From JASHPR01 sp963749145 (GTDB lineage Bacteria; Actinomycetota; Actinomycetes; Streptosporangiales; Streptosporangiaceae), in assembly GCA_963749145.1 (NCBI GenBank), contig CAVVLN010000004.1:124001-188000 (forward strand): a stretch of 64,000 nucleotides of DNA. The letters are read 5' to 3'. Both the position numbers and the translations under genes were made by a program. Within the stretch, counting starts at the first letter, position 1. Each line of letters starts with the position of its first letter. The notes beneath the pieces are model-generated. The model was not told where the DNA came from. It saw nothing but the letters and a program-made list of their open reading frames with translations, and searched no databases. Positions 34,422 through 42,948 of this stretch are shown in pieces.

Positions 34422-35288
34422 ATGGCCGAGCCGACGACGCACACCCTGGATGCCCCGGGCGCCGTGCTGCACTATGACGTCCGCCGCGACGATGCCAGCC
34501 CGGGGCCGGTCCTGCTGCTCATCGGGTCACCGATGGGCGCGGCCGCCTTCGCCACCCTGGCCGGGCACTTCACCGACCGCACGGTGGTGACCTACGACCC
34601 GCGCGGGGCCGGGCGCAGCAAACGCACCGACGACGCCACCGAATCCACGCCCGATGAGCACGCTGACGACCTGCACCGGCTGATCGGCGCGCTGAACGCC
34701 GGGCCGGCCGACATCTTCGCCAGCAGCGGCGGCGCCGTCAACGCGCTCGCCCTCGTGGCCAGGCACCCGGAGCAGGTCCGCACCCTGGTGGCGCACGAGC
34801 CGCCCGCCGCCCGGGAACTGCCGGACCGTGAGCAGGCGCTGGACACGTGCGCGGCCATTCGCGAGACCTACGAGCGCAGCGGCTTCGGCCCGGCGATGGC
34901 CAAGTTCATCGCGCTGGCCAGTCACCCGGGCCCGATCCCGGCCGACTTCGTCGGCCAGCCCGGGCCCGATCCCGCCAGTTTCGGCCTGCCGGCCGAGGAC
35001 GACGGCTCACGCGACGACCCGCTGGTCGGGCTGAACATGCCCTCATGCGCTGCGTACCAGCATGATTTCGGCGCGCTCCGCGCCGCGCCCACCCGCGTTG
35101 TCATCGGCGTCGGAGCGCAATCCGGTCAGATGCTGGCCGGCCGGGCGGCCACGGCCGTGGCCGAACGGCTGGGCACCACGCCCGTCACGTTCCCCGGCGG
35201 CCACGACGGGTTCCTCGGGGGCGAAGACGGCCGCACCGGCGAGCCGGACGCCTTTGCCCGCACGCTGCGCGAGGTCCTCGAAGGCTGA
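34422..35288 (+). CDS. Alpha/beta hydrolase
   Basis: 288 residues, GAGGGAGGG ribosome site 7 nt upstream. Oxyanion strand VLLLIGSPMGAAAF, then VVTYDPRGAGRSKRTD, nucleophile elbow DIFASSGGAVNALALV (Ser in S-S-G-G, first G of the usual motif replaced) and catalytic His in FPGGHDGFLGG. A full-length member of the family. Divergent from the YjbR-like operon. Substrate unknown. Confidence 0.88.
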   Translation: MAEPTTHTLDAPGAVLHYDVRRDDASPGPVLLLIGSPMGAAAFATLAGHFTDRTVVTYDPRGAGRSKRTDDATESTPDEHADDLHRLIGALNAGPADIFASSGGAVNALALVARHPEQVRTLVAHEPPAARELPDREQALDTCAAIRETYERSGFGPAMAKFIALASHPGPIPADFVGQPGPDPASFGLPAEDDGSRDDPLVGLNMPSCAAYQHDFGALRAAPTRVVIGVGAQSGQMLAGRAATAVAERLGTTPVTFPGGHDGFLGGEDGRTGEPDAFARTLREVLEG

Positions 35289-35330
35289 GCAGCCGGCGGC
35301 CAGGCGGTCATGGCCGGCTGGGCAGCCCGG

Positions 35331-36089
35331 TCACACCCGGCTGAGCGGGACCGTGCCGCGCTGCCCGGCCAGGATCCGCTTGAGCGCCGGAACGCCGCCC
35401 TCGCGCACCGCGAGGTGGACGTCGGCGAGCTTGAGCTGAGCCGCGGCGTCGCCGGCGAACGCGGCGACGCAAAGCTCGGGCTCGGCGTTGGCCACGGCCA
35501 GGATCGCGCCGGTGCCGCCGAGCGGCCCGGCCAGCGCGAGCAGGGCCGAGGAGCCGACGTAGGTGCGGCCCGGGTAGCGCGCGACCTCGGCGAGCAGCCG
35601 GTCCGGATCACCTGAGGAGTCTTTCAGCCCGGCGATCGGCAGGCTCGCCAGCGCGCCGACCGGAACCCCGGGGGCCGAGACCCACGGGATGTGGTAGGCG
35701 AGCACCGGCAGGCCCGGCGCGGCCCGGCCCAGCGCGGCGTAGTAGCCGGCCAGGTCGTCACTGCCGGGCGGGGGCCAGGCCAGCACCACGTCCGCCCCGG
35801 CGGCGGCCGCCGCCTCGGTCAGCTCGGCCGCGCGGGCCGGGGTGGTGGCGCCCGTGCCGGCCAGCACCTGGACCCCCGGCGGCACGGCCTCGCGGACCGC
35901 GCGGATCACCGCCACCCGCTCGGCGTCGCTGAGCGCGCCCGCCTCACCGGTCGTGCCGCAGGCCAGCACCGCGCGCATGCCCCGCACGGCGAGCTCGGCC
36001 GCGAGCGAGCCGGTGGCCGCGGTGTCGACGCCCCCGTCGTCGTCCAGCAGGGTGACCAGGGCCACGCCGACTCCGGTGAACAGGTCCAT
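35331..36089 (-). CDS. DHDPS/N-acetylneuraminate-lyase family aldolase
   Basis: 252 residues, shorter than the usual 290-300 because the C-terminal helices are reduced. Family marks: the pyruvate-carboxylate loop ACGTTGEAGALSD (45-57), Tyr in LAYHIPWVS (about 132), and the Schiff-base Lys in IAGLKDSSGDPDRL (156). The family condenses or splits pyruvate and an aldehyde through a Schiff base: DapA, NanA, or 2-keto-3-deoxy sugar acid aldolases. Its place next to an oxidoreductase-rich catabolic island suggests a 2-keto-3-deoxy acid aldolase. Divergent from the SDR gene across an operator-like site. Confidence 0.85.
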   Translation of the reverse strand: MDLFTGVGVALVTLLDDDGGVDTAATGSLAAELAVRGMRAVLACGTTGEAGALSDAERVAVIRAVREAVPPGVQVLAGTGATTPARAAELTEAAAAAGADVVLAWPPPGSDDLAGYYAALGRAAPGLPVLAYHIPWVSAPGVPVGALASLPIAGLKDSSGDPDRLLAEVARYPGRTYVGSSALLALAGPLGGTGAILAVANAEPELCVAAFAGDAAAQLKLADVHLAVREGGVPALKRILAGQRGTVPLSRV

Positions 36090-36148
36090 CAGTGGCTCCA
36101 ACCTGCCAGCTCTGGCCAGCAGGGCCGCTGGCACCCTATAGTGCATTT

Positions 36149-36166
36149 TAGTCGACAATCGACAAT
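36149..36166. promoter_or_regulatory. Candidate GntR/FCD operator, site 1
   Basis: TAGTCGACAATCGACAAT lies midway in the divergent promoter of the aldolase and SDR genes. It shares GTCGACAATCGAC with the site before the solute-binding protein gene and GTCGACAATC with the site before the hydroxyacid dehydrogenase gene. FadR/FCD regulators typically bind short dyads with GT and AC in this spacing. Confidence 0.6.
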
Positions 36167-36191
36167 ACGGCGATGAGACCGGGAGGGGCCC

Positions 36192-37077
36192 GTGCCGGAG
36201 GCGCGCTCGGGCGGCACCACGCCGGAGGCGCGCTCGGGCGGCACCGTGCCGGAGGCGCGCTCGGGCGGCACCACGCCGGAGGGGCGCTTTGCGGGAGCCG
36301 TTGCCGTGGTCACCGGGGGCTCCAACGGGCTCGGCCGCGCCATCACGCAGGGGTTCGCGGACGAGGGCGCCCGGGTGCTGGTCTGCGACCTGGTGGATTC
36401 CGGGTACTTCGCCGACCACCCGGGTGTCGCCACGGTCACCGGGGACATCGGGCAGCCCGGCCTGGCCGACCAGGTGATCGCCGAGACGGTCGGCCGCTGG
36501 GGCAAGGCGGACATCCTGGTCAACGACGCGGCCTCCTATCCGGACGGAACGCTGCTCGAGATGCCCGCCGACGCGTGGGCCCGGGTGTTCAGCGTGAACG
36601 TCACCGGCACCTTCATGATGACCCAGGCCTTCGCCCGGCACTGCGTCGGGCGCGGCGCGCGGGACGCCGCCGTGATCAGCATCTCCACCGGGTCGGCCCG
36701 CAACCCGCGCCCGGCGGGCGCGGCCTACAGCGCGTCGAAGGCCGCGCTCGAGACAATGAGCAAGGTCTTCGCCATGGAACTCGGCCGGCACGGCATCAGG
36801 GTGAACGTGGTTGCCCCCGGCTACATCGACGTCCGGGGGTGGAGCGACGCCTACCCGGACCGGGCCCCCGACGACCTGCGCGCGGCGCTGGTCCGGTCGA
36901 TCCCGCTCGGCCAGGCCGGCCGACCCGCGGGACATCGCCAGCGCGGTGCTGTTCCTGGCGTCGCGCCAGGCCAGCCACATCACCGGCACGGTGCTCGAGG
37001 TGGACGGCGGCTCCAACGCCGGGCGGTTCACCCTGCATGAGCACGCCGGCCGCGGCCGGGCCGGTGACCGTGGCTAG
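36192..37077 (+). pseudogene. Short-chain dehydrogenase/reductase, one frameshift
   Basis: GTG 36192 follows GGGAGGGG. After three 9-residue repeats (PEARSGGT-T/V), a classical SDR begins: AVVTGGSNGLGRAI, DLVDSGY, ILVNDAASYPDG (NNAG replaced by NDAA), SISTGSA, YSASKAALE. At 36923-36927 one extra C shifts the frame; removing it restores LGQAGDPRDIASAVLFLASR and VLEVDGGSN, ending at 37077. The gene overlaps the next ATPase gene by 41 nt. Reductase or dehydrogenase of the catabolic island. Whether the shift is real or an assembly error is open. Confidence 0.8.
36195..36275 (+). repeat. 27-bp tandem repeat in 5' coding region
   Basis: Three full in-phase copies of CCGGAGGCGCGCTCGGGCGG plus 7 nt (ACCACG or ACCGTG variants), with a fourth partial copy. 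They encode PEARSGGTT/PEARSGGTV before the SDR fold begins. The second junction also creates an in-frame GTG that could serve as an alternative start. Confidence 0.85.
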
Positions 37078-38146
37078 CCCGGCCCCGGCGGCCGGCGCCG
37101 ACCTGGACCCGCCGATCATCGAGACCGTCAACGTCTCCAAGCACTTCTCGACCGGCCGGGACGCCGTCGGCAGAGCCCGGCCGACGCTCAAGGCCGTCGA
37201 CGGGGTCTCGCTGGCGATCCGGCGCGGCGAGACCCTGGCCCTCGTTGGCGAGACCGGCTCGGGCAAGACCACGTTCGGCCGGCTGCTGCTCGGCCTGTAC
37301 CGGCCGACCAGCGGCGACATCCGGTACCGGGGCACGAGCATCCTCGACCGCCACAGCGCGACCGCGCGGGCCGTGCGCCGCCAGGTCCAGGGCGTGTTCC
37401 AGGACCCGTACTCGTCACTGAACCCGACGATGACCATCGGCCAGGCGCTGACCGAGGTGCTCAAGGTGCACCACGTCGTGGGCCGGCGGGACCGGGCGGC
37501 GCGGGTCGCCGAGCTGCTGCGCACGGTCGGGCTGTCGCAGGCCCAGGCGGCCCGGCGGCCGCACGCGTTCAGCGGCGGGGAGCGGCAGCGAGTGGGGATC
37601 GCCCGGGCCCTGGCCGTGCAGCCGGAGGTCGTGATCGCGGACGAGCCGCTGTCCGCCCTGGACGTCTCGATCCAGGCCCAGGTGCTCAACCTGATGATCC
37701 AGCTGCAGGAGGAGCGCAGCCTGACCTACCTGTTCGTCACCCACGACCTCGACGTCGCGCGGCACATCAGCCAGCGCACGGCCGTGCTGTACCTCGGCCG
37801 GGTGGTCGAGCAGGCGCCCACGGAAAAGATCTTCGACGAGCCGCTGCACCCGTACACCCAGGCGCTGGTCCGCGCGGCACCGCGGCTGACCGCCCGCCGC
37901 AAGGCGGTCAAGCCCGCGCTGACCGGCGACATACCGAACGCGATCGAGCGGCCGCCGGGCTGCCACTTCCACCCGCGGTGCCCGATGGTGATGCCGGTCT
38001 GCCGGGTCCGCGAGCCCGCCCTGATTCAGCTGCCTGACCAGCGCTCGGTCATGTGTCACCTGCACGATCCGGATATGCTGGCAGGTCTTCATGACCAGGG
38101 AAGCCCGTCAGGTAATGGACCCGGATCTCCCGGCGTAGCCGGGTGA
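37037..38146 (+). CDS. Oligopeptide-type ABC transporter ATP-binding protein (OppF/DppF class)
   Basis: 369 residues. Walker A GETGSGKTTFGRLLLG (about 65), Q-loop VFQDPYSSLNPTMTI, signature FSGGERQRVGIARAL, Walker B VVIADEPLSALDVS, switch His VTHDLDVA, and the OppF/DppF C-terminal metal-binding segment PPGCHFHPRCP. It supplies the second ATPase for the importer whose other parts lie at 42949-47467. Its 3' end overlaps the convergent gntR-like gene by 98 nt. Confidence 0.93.
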   Translation: MSTPAAAGPVTVASPAPAAGADLDPPIIETVNVSKHFSTGRDAVGRARPTLKAVDGVSLAIRRGETLALVGETGSGKTTFGRLLLGLYRPTSGDIRYRGTSILDRHSATARAVRRQVQGVFQDPYSSLNPTMTIGQALTEVLKVHHVVGRRDRAARVAELLRTVGLSQAQAARRPHAFSGGERQRVGIARALAVQPEVVIADEPLSALDVSIQAQVLNLMIQLQEERSLTYLFVTHDLDVARHISQRTAVLYLGRVVEQAPTEKIFDEPLHPYTQALVRAAPRLTARRKAVKPALTGDIPNAIERPPGCHFHPRCPMVMPVCRVREPALIQLPDQRSVMCHLHDPDMLAGLHDQGSPSGNGPGSPGVAG

Positions 38147-38726
38147 GGTCTCCCTCGCTGACCGCCTCGAAGATGCCGCGGTGCCGCTCGACCGCGTCGA
38201 CCAGCGCGATGCCCTGGCGGTCGATCTCGGCCCGCATCAGCCCGCCCATCTGGCTGTTGAGCATCGACCACAGGTCCTTCAGCCGGCGCCGCCCCGAGAC
38301 GTCGATGAGCAGCTCGTGGAAGCGGGTGTCGCTGGCCACCAGCGCGTCCATGTCGTCGGTCCTGGCCGCCACCGACATGTGCTCCATGGCCAGGCGCAGG
38401 TTCCTGGCCAGTTCCCGGCGGTTCGGCCCGAAGCCGGCGTCGAACCCGGCGTCCTCCAGCACGTACCGGGCGTAGCACACGTCCTCGGCATCCTCCTGCG
38501 ACATCCGGGTCACCACGCTGTACCGGCGGGGCACGATCGCGATCAGGCCCTCGGCCTGCAGGCTGCGCATGGCGTCCCGGATGGTCCCCCGGCTGACCCC
38601 GAACTCGGCGGCCAGGTTGGCCTCGACGAGGCGGGTCTCGGCGGGTAGCTCGTCATTCAGGATGCGGTGCCGCAGCGCCCGGCCCACCGCCTCCGGGAGC
38701 GAGACGTGCTCCAGCATGCCTCCCAT
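38049..38726 (-). CDS. GntR-family regulator, FCD (FadR) subgroup
   Basis: 225 residues. N-terminal winged helix (ALRHRILNDELPAETRLVEA, LAAEFGVSRGTIRDAMRSLQ, EGLIAIVPRRYSVV) and an all-helical FCD ligand domain with metal-binding residues (SDTRFHELLIDVSGRRRL, then His in VERHRGIFEAV, and VHYLTGF). FCD regulators respond to carboxylic or sugar acids and usually repress catabolic operons. It is the last gene of the minus-strand operon that begins with the hydroxyacid dehydrogenase, so it is autoregulated if it binds the GTCGACAATC sites. Confidence 0.94.
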   Translation of the reverse strand: MGGMLEHVSLPEAVGRALRHRILNDELPAETRLVEANLAAEFGVSRGTIRDAMRSLQAEGLIAIVPRRYSVVTRMSQEDAEDVCYARYVLEDAGFDAGFGPNRRELARNLRLAMEHMSVAARTDDMDALVASDTRFHELLIDVSGRRRLKDLWSMLNSQMGGLMRAEIDRQGIALVDAVERHRGIFEAVSEGDLTRLRREIRVHYLTGFPGHEDLPAYPDRAGDT

Positions 38727-38756
38727 CGTCCCTCACTTCCCCGGGGCCGTCGTCCG

Positions 38757-39622
38757 TCACTGTAGCTGCACCATCGCCTCGGTCAGGCCAGCATGACCGG
38801 CCCCGTCCGGCCGCGGCCGCAGCACCCCGGCCGGGCCGGTCAGGATCGGCGTGATGCCGGGACCGTGCCCGGGCAGCGGGCTGGCCCCGTGCCCGACGAC
38901 GCCGACCGTGACCCACCCGCGCCGGTACCCCATGTTGTACCGGGCGTCGATGTCAGTGACCGCGACCAGGTCCCCCAGCAGCAGGTCACCGTCACCGTCC
39001 GGGCCCGGGCGGTGGCAGCTGCAGGTCCAGGTCCCAGGCGACCGCGGGCCGGCCGATGCCGTTCCCGGCCAGCCGGCTCGCCGCGGTCATCCGCACGCCC
39101 ACGGTCACCGCCGCGCCGTCCTCGCCGCCCAGGCCGACCGGCAGCAGGCCCAGCAGGTCGGGGTCGAGGTTCAGGACCGTGACCTCCGGCGGCAGCCCCG
39201 GCGGGCGCAGCCCCTGGCCGCACGCGCGCACGGCCACCTCGTCGCCCGGCCGCACCCGGGCCAGGTCGGCCTGGGCCAGGCCGACGATGACGCGGCCCTC
39301 CTCGCCGCGCTGGCCGAGCACGACGCCGCGGGCCCCGGCCGCCAGGCCGGTCCTGACCCGGGCCTGGTTCCCGATGCAGGCGTAGCTGGCCAGCGCGTGC
39401 CGGGCTGGCCGGGTCCGGGTGCACCAGGCACGCGCCGGGCGCGGCGTGGTCGGCGGCGAGCCCGAAGGCGGAGTCACCGAGCCGCAGGTCCAGCACGATC
39501 CCGCCGTCGCCGACCGGCACATAGCTGCGGCCGTCACGGTCGACGCGGTACGGGGAGTCGCCGAGCCGGGGATGCTCGACCACGCCGAGCAGGTTCACCG
39601 CCACCAGGCGCAGCGCGGTCAC
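38757..39622 (-). pseudogene. DUF4438 family protein, second copy, two frameshifts
   Basis: GTG 39622 overlaps the first copy's stop as GTGA. Frame 1 gives VVEHPRLGDSPYRVDRDG and VPVGDGGIVLDLRLGDS to HPDPAS. An extra base in the G-run 39402-39404 leads to HALASYACIGNQARVRTG and LNLDPDLLGLLPVGLGGEDG. A second extra base in 39001-39009 leads to DLLLGDLVAVTDIDARYNMG, GWVTVGVVGHGASPLPGHGP and a stop at 38757. Each segment aligns with the intact neighbour. Both shifts lie in GGGCCC-type runs, so indel errors are likely. Function of DUF4438 is unknown. Confidence 0.75.
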
Positions 39623-40518
39623 CGTGACTCCTGCGCGGCGGCCGCCGCGGCCTCCGGCAGCGGGTGCAGCCAGCTGGCCAGGTTGGCGTCCGGGTCGTCG
39701 ACCAGCCAGAACGCCTCGGACGGCCCGCTGGCCAGCGTGCTCGGCCCCGGGCCGTGGCCGAACAGCATGCACTGGCCGGTGGAGATGACCCCGATGGTCA
39801 GGTAGCCGGGCCGGTAGCCGCGGCCGTAGCGGTGGTCGGCGTCGGCCAGCGCCACGATGTCGCCGATCCGCAGCCCCTCCAGGCCGAGCGACAGGTCCTC
39901 GCCCAGCCCCTGGTAGGCGCCCATCAGGTCGGTGTTGGCGTACTCGGAGACCATCCCGGCGCCGGCGCCGATCGCCTCGGCCGGGACCCGGGCGGCCACG
40001 TGCACCTCGAGGCGGCCGTCCGGCCTGGTCCCGCCCGGCATCCGGTCGAGCAGGCCGGGATCGCAGTTCTTGACCGTGATCGCCGGGTGGTCGGGCAGCG
40101 CCAGCCCCTGCCCGACGGCCAGCACGGTGACCGGGTCACCGGCGGTCAGGTTGGCCGCGGCCGACTCGGGGAAGTCGGCCAGCACGTACGCGTGCTGGCC
40201 GATGACGTGGCCGACCGCCCCGGCCGCCGGGCCCCCGGCCACCCGCACCTGGTTGCCCACGCAGGTCAGGAACTGCAGCGCCATGTTCGCGGCGGCGTCG
40301 CGGTGCCGGACCGACGCGCCGGGCTCGAGGTGGTCGGAGGCGTAGCCGGTGGCCGGGTCGCCGCAGTGCACGCCCAGCGTGACCCCGCCCATGCCCGGCA
40401 GCAGGAACGGCTGGCCGTCGGGCCCCACCCGGTAAGCGTGCCGGTCGGCGAGCGCGGGCCAGACCTCCCCGGCCAGCACCTGGCGGACCAGGCGGCCGGC
40501 GTTGGTCGTGACCTTCAC
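39619..40518 (-). CDS. DUF4438 family protein, intact copy
   Basis: 299 residues from GTG 40518, overlapping the upstream stop as GTGA. Features: PYRV-like HAYRVGPDGQPFLLPGMGG, then VTLGVHCGDPATGYASDHLE, LTCVGNQVRVAGG, VIGQHAYVLADF, and DIVALADADHRYGRGYRPGY with ISTGQCMLFGHGPG near the C-terminus. Conserved Asp, His and Gly suggest a ligand or metal site, but no activity is known for the family. Its tight coupling with an oxidoreductase and a dehydrogenase points to an enzymatic role in the pathway. Confidence 0.82.
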   Translation of the reverse strand: MKVTTNAGRLVRQVLAGEVWPALADRHAYRVGPDGQPFLLPGMGGVTLGVHCGDPATGYASDHLEPGASVRHRDAAANMALQFLTCVGNQVRVAGGPAAGAVGHVIGQHAYVLADFPESAAANLTAGDPVTVLAVGQGLALPDHPAITVKNCDPGLLDRMPGGTRPDGRLEVHVAARVPAEAIGAGAGMVSEYANTDLMGAYQGLGEDLSLGLEGLRIGDIVALADADHRYGRGYRPGYLTIGVISTGQCMLFGHGPGPSTLASGPSEAFWLVDDPDANLASWLHPLPEAAAAAAQESR

Positions 40519-41666
40519 GGCCGGTCCGCCTCCCCGGCGGCGCCGAGCGGGAAGTCCACCCAGGCCCGCTGCCGGAACGAGGCCTCGAACGCGTTGATGG
40601 TCTCCTGCACCAGCGCGCCCTGGGCGAAGTCGCCCTGGCTGACCCGGCCGCCGTCGAGGATCTCGTCGATGAAGTCGCTGACCAGGTTGGAGTAGAACAG
40701 GTACTCCCAGGGCTCGCCGGAGTGCCCGCCGGGCGGGAAGAACCGCTCCGGGATCTGCGCTTCGACGAATTCGACCGCGTCCTTGCGCGCCGATCCTGAT
40801 CGTCTGGCAGATGCCGAACTCGTCCACCAGCCGCGACGATCACCGCGCCCTCCGAGCCGTAGATGCGCGCCTCGATGCCCGGGTAGTTGCCGACGGTCAC
40901 GTAGGACGACTGGATCGAGGCCAGCGTCCCGCCGCCGAACTCGGCGATCCACATGTCGCCGTCGTCGATGTTGGCGCGGGTCATCTTCCCGGTGTCGCGG
41001 ACCATCCGCTCGGGGACGAAGTTGCGCATGGCGCCCACCACCGCGGTGAGCGGCCGGCCGAGCCACCAGTGCATGATGTCGATGATCGGCGCGCCGTAGC
41101 CCTCGATCGAGGACACCGCGATCTGCGCCGGGTCGGCGTCGGGGTCGGCGTCGAACTGGCGCAGCGGCGTGGCCGGGTCGATCCACTGGCTGTTCTGCTC
41201 GAAGCCGTTGAAGATGTAGGGCTCGCCGACGAAGCCCGAGTCGATCAGCTCCTTGGCGTAGCGGACGGCGGGGGCGTAGCGGAACGTGAACCCGAGCTTG
41301 GTCCGCAGCCCGCGGGACGCCGCGAGCTCGCGCGGCCTCCCGCGTCTTGCGGTAGTCGTTGTGCACCGGCTTCTCGCAGAGCACGTGCTTGCCCGCGGAC
41401 AGCGCGTCCCAGGAGACCTCGAAGTGCGGCCGGTTCCCCGTCACCACGTCGACCACGTCGATGCCGGGGTCGCCGAGCAGGTCGCGGTAGTCGGTGGCGG
41501 TCCGGGCCACGGAGAAGCGGCTGGCCGTCGCGGCCAGCGCCGCCTCGTCGGCGTCGGCCAGCGCGACCACCTCGGCCCGCGGATCGCGCTGCCAGCCGGG
41601 GATGTGCGCCACCTGCGCCCAGCGCCCGGTGCCGACGACCGCCACCCGGATCTTCTCTGCCGTCAT
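40515..41666 (-). pseudogene. Gfo/Idh/MocA oxidoreductase, three frameshifts
   Basis: ATG 41666 follows GAGAGGAA. The N-terminus (RVAVVGTGRWAQVAHIPGWQ, HVLCEKPVHNDY) is in one frame. After an extra base at about 41324-41328 the centre (LGFTFRYAPAVRYAKEL, EGYGAPIIDIMHWWLG, VTVGNYPGIEARIYGSEG) is in a second frame. Extra bases near 40838 and 40795 give a short third frame (VDEFGICQTIRIG) and a return to the first (KDAVEFVEAQIPERFFPPGG). Joined, it is full length and closely similar to the intact copy at 47443. All three lesions are single G/C insertions. NAD(P)-dependent oxidation of a cyclic or acyclic polyol or sugar is typical for the family. Confidence 0.8.
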
Positions 41667-41682
41667 GCTGCGTTCCTCTCGG

Positions 41683-42726
41683 TTAGTACCCGGCGGCCCG
41701 GTCGTAGACGTTGCGCAGCGGCCGGCCAGCCAGCCAGCGCCGCAGGTTGTCGGTGAACAGCTCGGTGAGCAGCCCGTTCTCGGCGGCGACCGTGGAGGCC
41801 GAGTGCGGCGAGACGATGACGTTCGGCATCCCCCACAGCGGCGATGAGGCGGGCAGCGGCTCGGTCGCGAAGACGTCCAGGCAGGCGCCGCCCAGGTGGT
41901 GGCTGGCCAGGGCGCGGATCAGCGCGTCCTCATCGATCACCTGGCCCCGGCTGACGTTCACCACGACCGCGCCCGCGCGCATCAGCCGCAGCTCCCGCTC
42001 GGAGATCAGGTTCTTCGTCTGCTCGGTCAGCGGGCAGGCCAGGATCAGCGCGTCCACGTCGGGCAGCACCTCGCCGATCCGGGCGACGGCGATGTAGGAG
42101 GTCAGGCCGGGCACGTCCAGGGCCCGCCGGGCGGGCGGGACGCGGCCGGCCCCGATGACCTCGACCCCGGCCGCCGACAGCAGCGCGGCCACCTTCCGGC
42201 CCACGCCGCCCAGGCCGATCAGCAGCGCGCGGCTGCCCGCGACCTGGCCGGCGGCGTGGCGCTGCCAGTGCCGCTCCCGCTGGCAGCGGGCCAGGCGGGG
42301 CAGGTCCTTGGCGAAGTACAGCAGCCCGAGCAGGGCGAATTCGGCTAGCGGCGTCCCGTGCACTCCGCTGGCGGTGGTGAAGACCAGCGGCGTGCGGGCC
42401 AGGCCGGTCCGCTCCAGGAACCCGCCGATGCCCGCGCTGGTGCCCTGCACCCAGCGCAGCCGCGGGCAGTTGCGGGCCATGTCGGCCGGCGCCTGCCAGT
42501 CGAAGTCGAAGCTGACGTCGGCCTGCCGCCGCAGCGCCGCCCAGCGGTCCAGGCCGGCCGCTGACAGCGCGCGCGGCACCCCGGTGTGATCGGCCGGGTA
42601 GCGCGGCACCGGCAGCAGGCCGGGTTCGTAGAGCACCGACACCCGGGGGTCGGCGGCCTCGATCCGGGCTGCGTGCTCCGGCTCCAGCGGCGTGGCCACC
42701 AGGACGCTAACCCCGTCGGACGTCAT
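41683..42726 (-). CDS. D-2-hydroxyacid dehydrogenase (NAD-binding)
   Basis: 347 residues. Rossmann motif LLIGLGGVGRKVAALL (about 170-185), catalytic Arg in VVNVSRGQVIDEDAL, Glu in LDVFATEPLPASSPLW, and His in VIVSPHSAST. Substrate-binding N-domain has WVQGTSAGIGGFL. It interconverts 2-keto and D-2-hydroxy acids, consistent with a keto-acid-producing aldolase in the same regulon. First gene of a five-gene minus-strand operon (with Gfo/Idh, two DUF4438 and GntR). A candidate operator lies 20 nt upstream. Confidence 0.92.
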   Translation of the reverse strand: MTSDGVSVLVATPLEPEHAARIEAADPRVSVLYEPGLLPVPRYPADHTGVPRALSAAGLDRWAALRRQADVSFDFDWQAPADMARNCPRLRWVQGTSAGIGGFLERTGLARTPLVFTTASGVHGTPLAEFALLGLLYFAKDLPRLARCQRERHWQRHAAGQVAGSRALLIGLGGVGRKVAALLSAAGVEVIGAGRVPPARRALDVPGLTSYIAVARIGEVLPDVDALILACPLTEQTKNLISERELRLMRAGAVVVNVSRGQVIDEDALIRALASHHLGGACLDVFATEPLPASSPLWGMPNVIVSPHSASTVAAENGLLTELFTDNLRRWLAGRPLRNVYDRAAGY

Positions 42727-42745
42727 CTACCCTCGTTTAGCAGCC

Positions 42746-42759
42746 GATTGTCGACAATC
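42746..42759. promoter_or_regulatory. Candidate GntR/FCD operator, site 2
   Basis: GATTGTCGACAATC is a perfect 14-bp palindrome 20 nt upstream of the hydroxyacid dehydrogenase start, followed by AACGATTGTCC, which repeats one half. It shares GTCGACAATC with sites 1 and 3. Placement just before the start codon of the operon that ends with the gntR-like gene fits autorepression. Confidence 0.7.
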
Positions 42760-42805
42760 AACGATTGTCCAGGTCACTGACCTCGGCGTCAAGCCGCGGC
42801 GACCG

Positions 42806-42853
42806 CCGTGTCACCCCCCACTGCCTGTAACCGTGACACCCCACTGCCTGTAA
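42806..42853 (+). repeat. Direct repeat of 25/23 nt in intergenic region
   Basis: Two adjacent copies of CCGTG-T/A-CACCCC...ACTGCCTGTAA, at 42806-42830 and 42831-42853, differ by one T/A change and two C. They lie upstream of the solute-binding protein promoter and could be tandem activator sites. Confidence 0.75.
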
Positions 42854-42881
42854 AGAGCATATAACGGACGGACGCTGAGTA

Positions 42882-42909
42882 TTGACGGCCCGAGGGCCGT
42901 TTCTACAGT
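42882..42909 (+). promoter_or_regulatory. Candidate promoter of the importer operon with internal palindrome
   Basis: TTGACG (42882-42887) and TACAGT (42904-42909) are separated by 16 nt, close to a primary-sigma promoter. The spacer contains ACGGCCC-GA-GGGCCGT, a perfect 7-bp-arm palindrome (42885-42900). The expected start of transcription falls at about 42916, directly before operator site 3. Confidence 0.5.
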
Positions 42910-42918
42910 TAGTGCCAG

Positions 42919-42934
42919 GTTGTCGACAATCGAC
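42919..42934. promoter_or_regulatory. Candidate GntR/FCD operator, site 3
   Basis: GTTGTCGACAATCGAC contains the 10-bp palindrome TTGTCGACAA and shares 13 nt with site 1. It sits between the predicted transcription start and the start codon at 42949, a position where bound repressor would block transcription of the importer genes. Confidence 0.65.
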
Positions 42935-42948
42935 GAAAGGGGCGCGCG

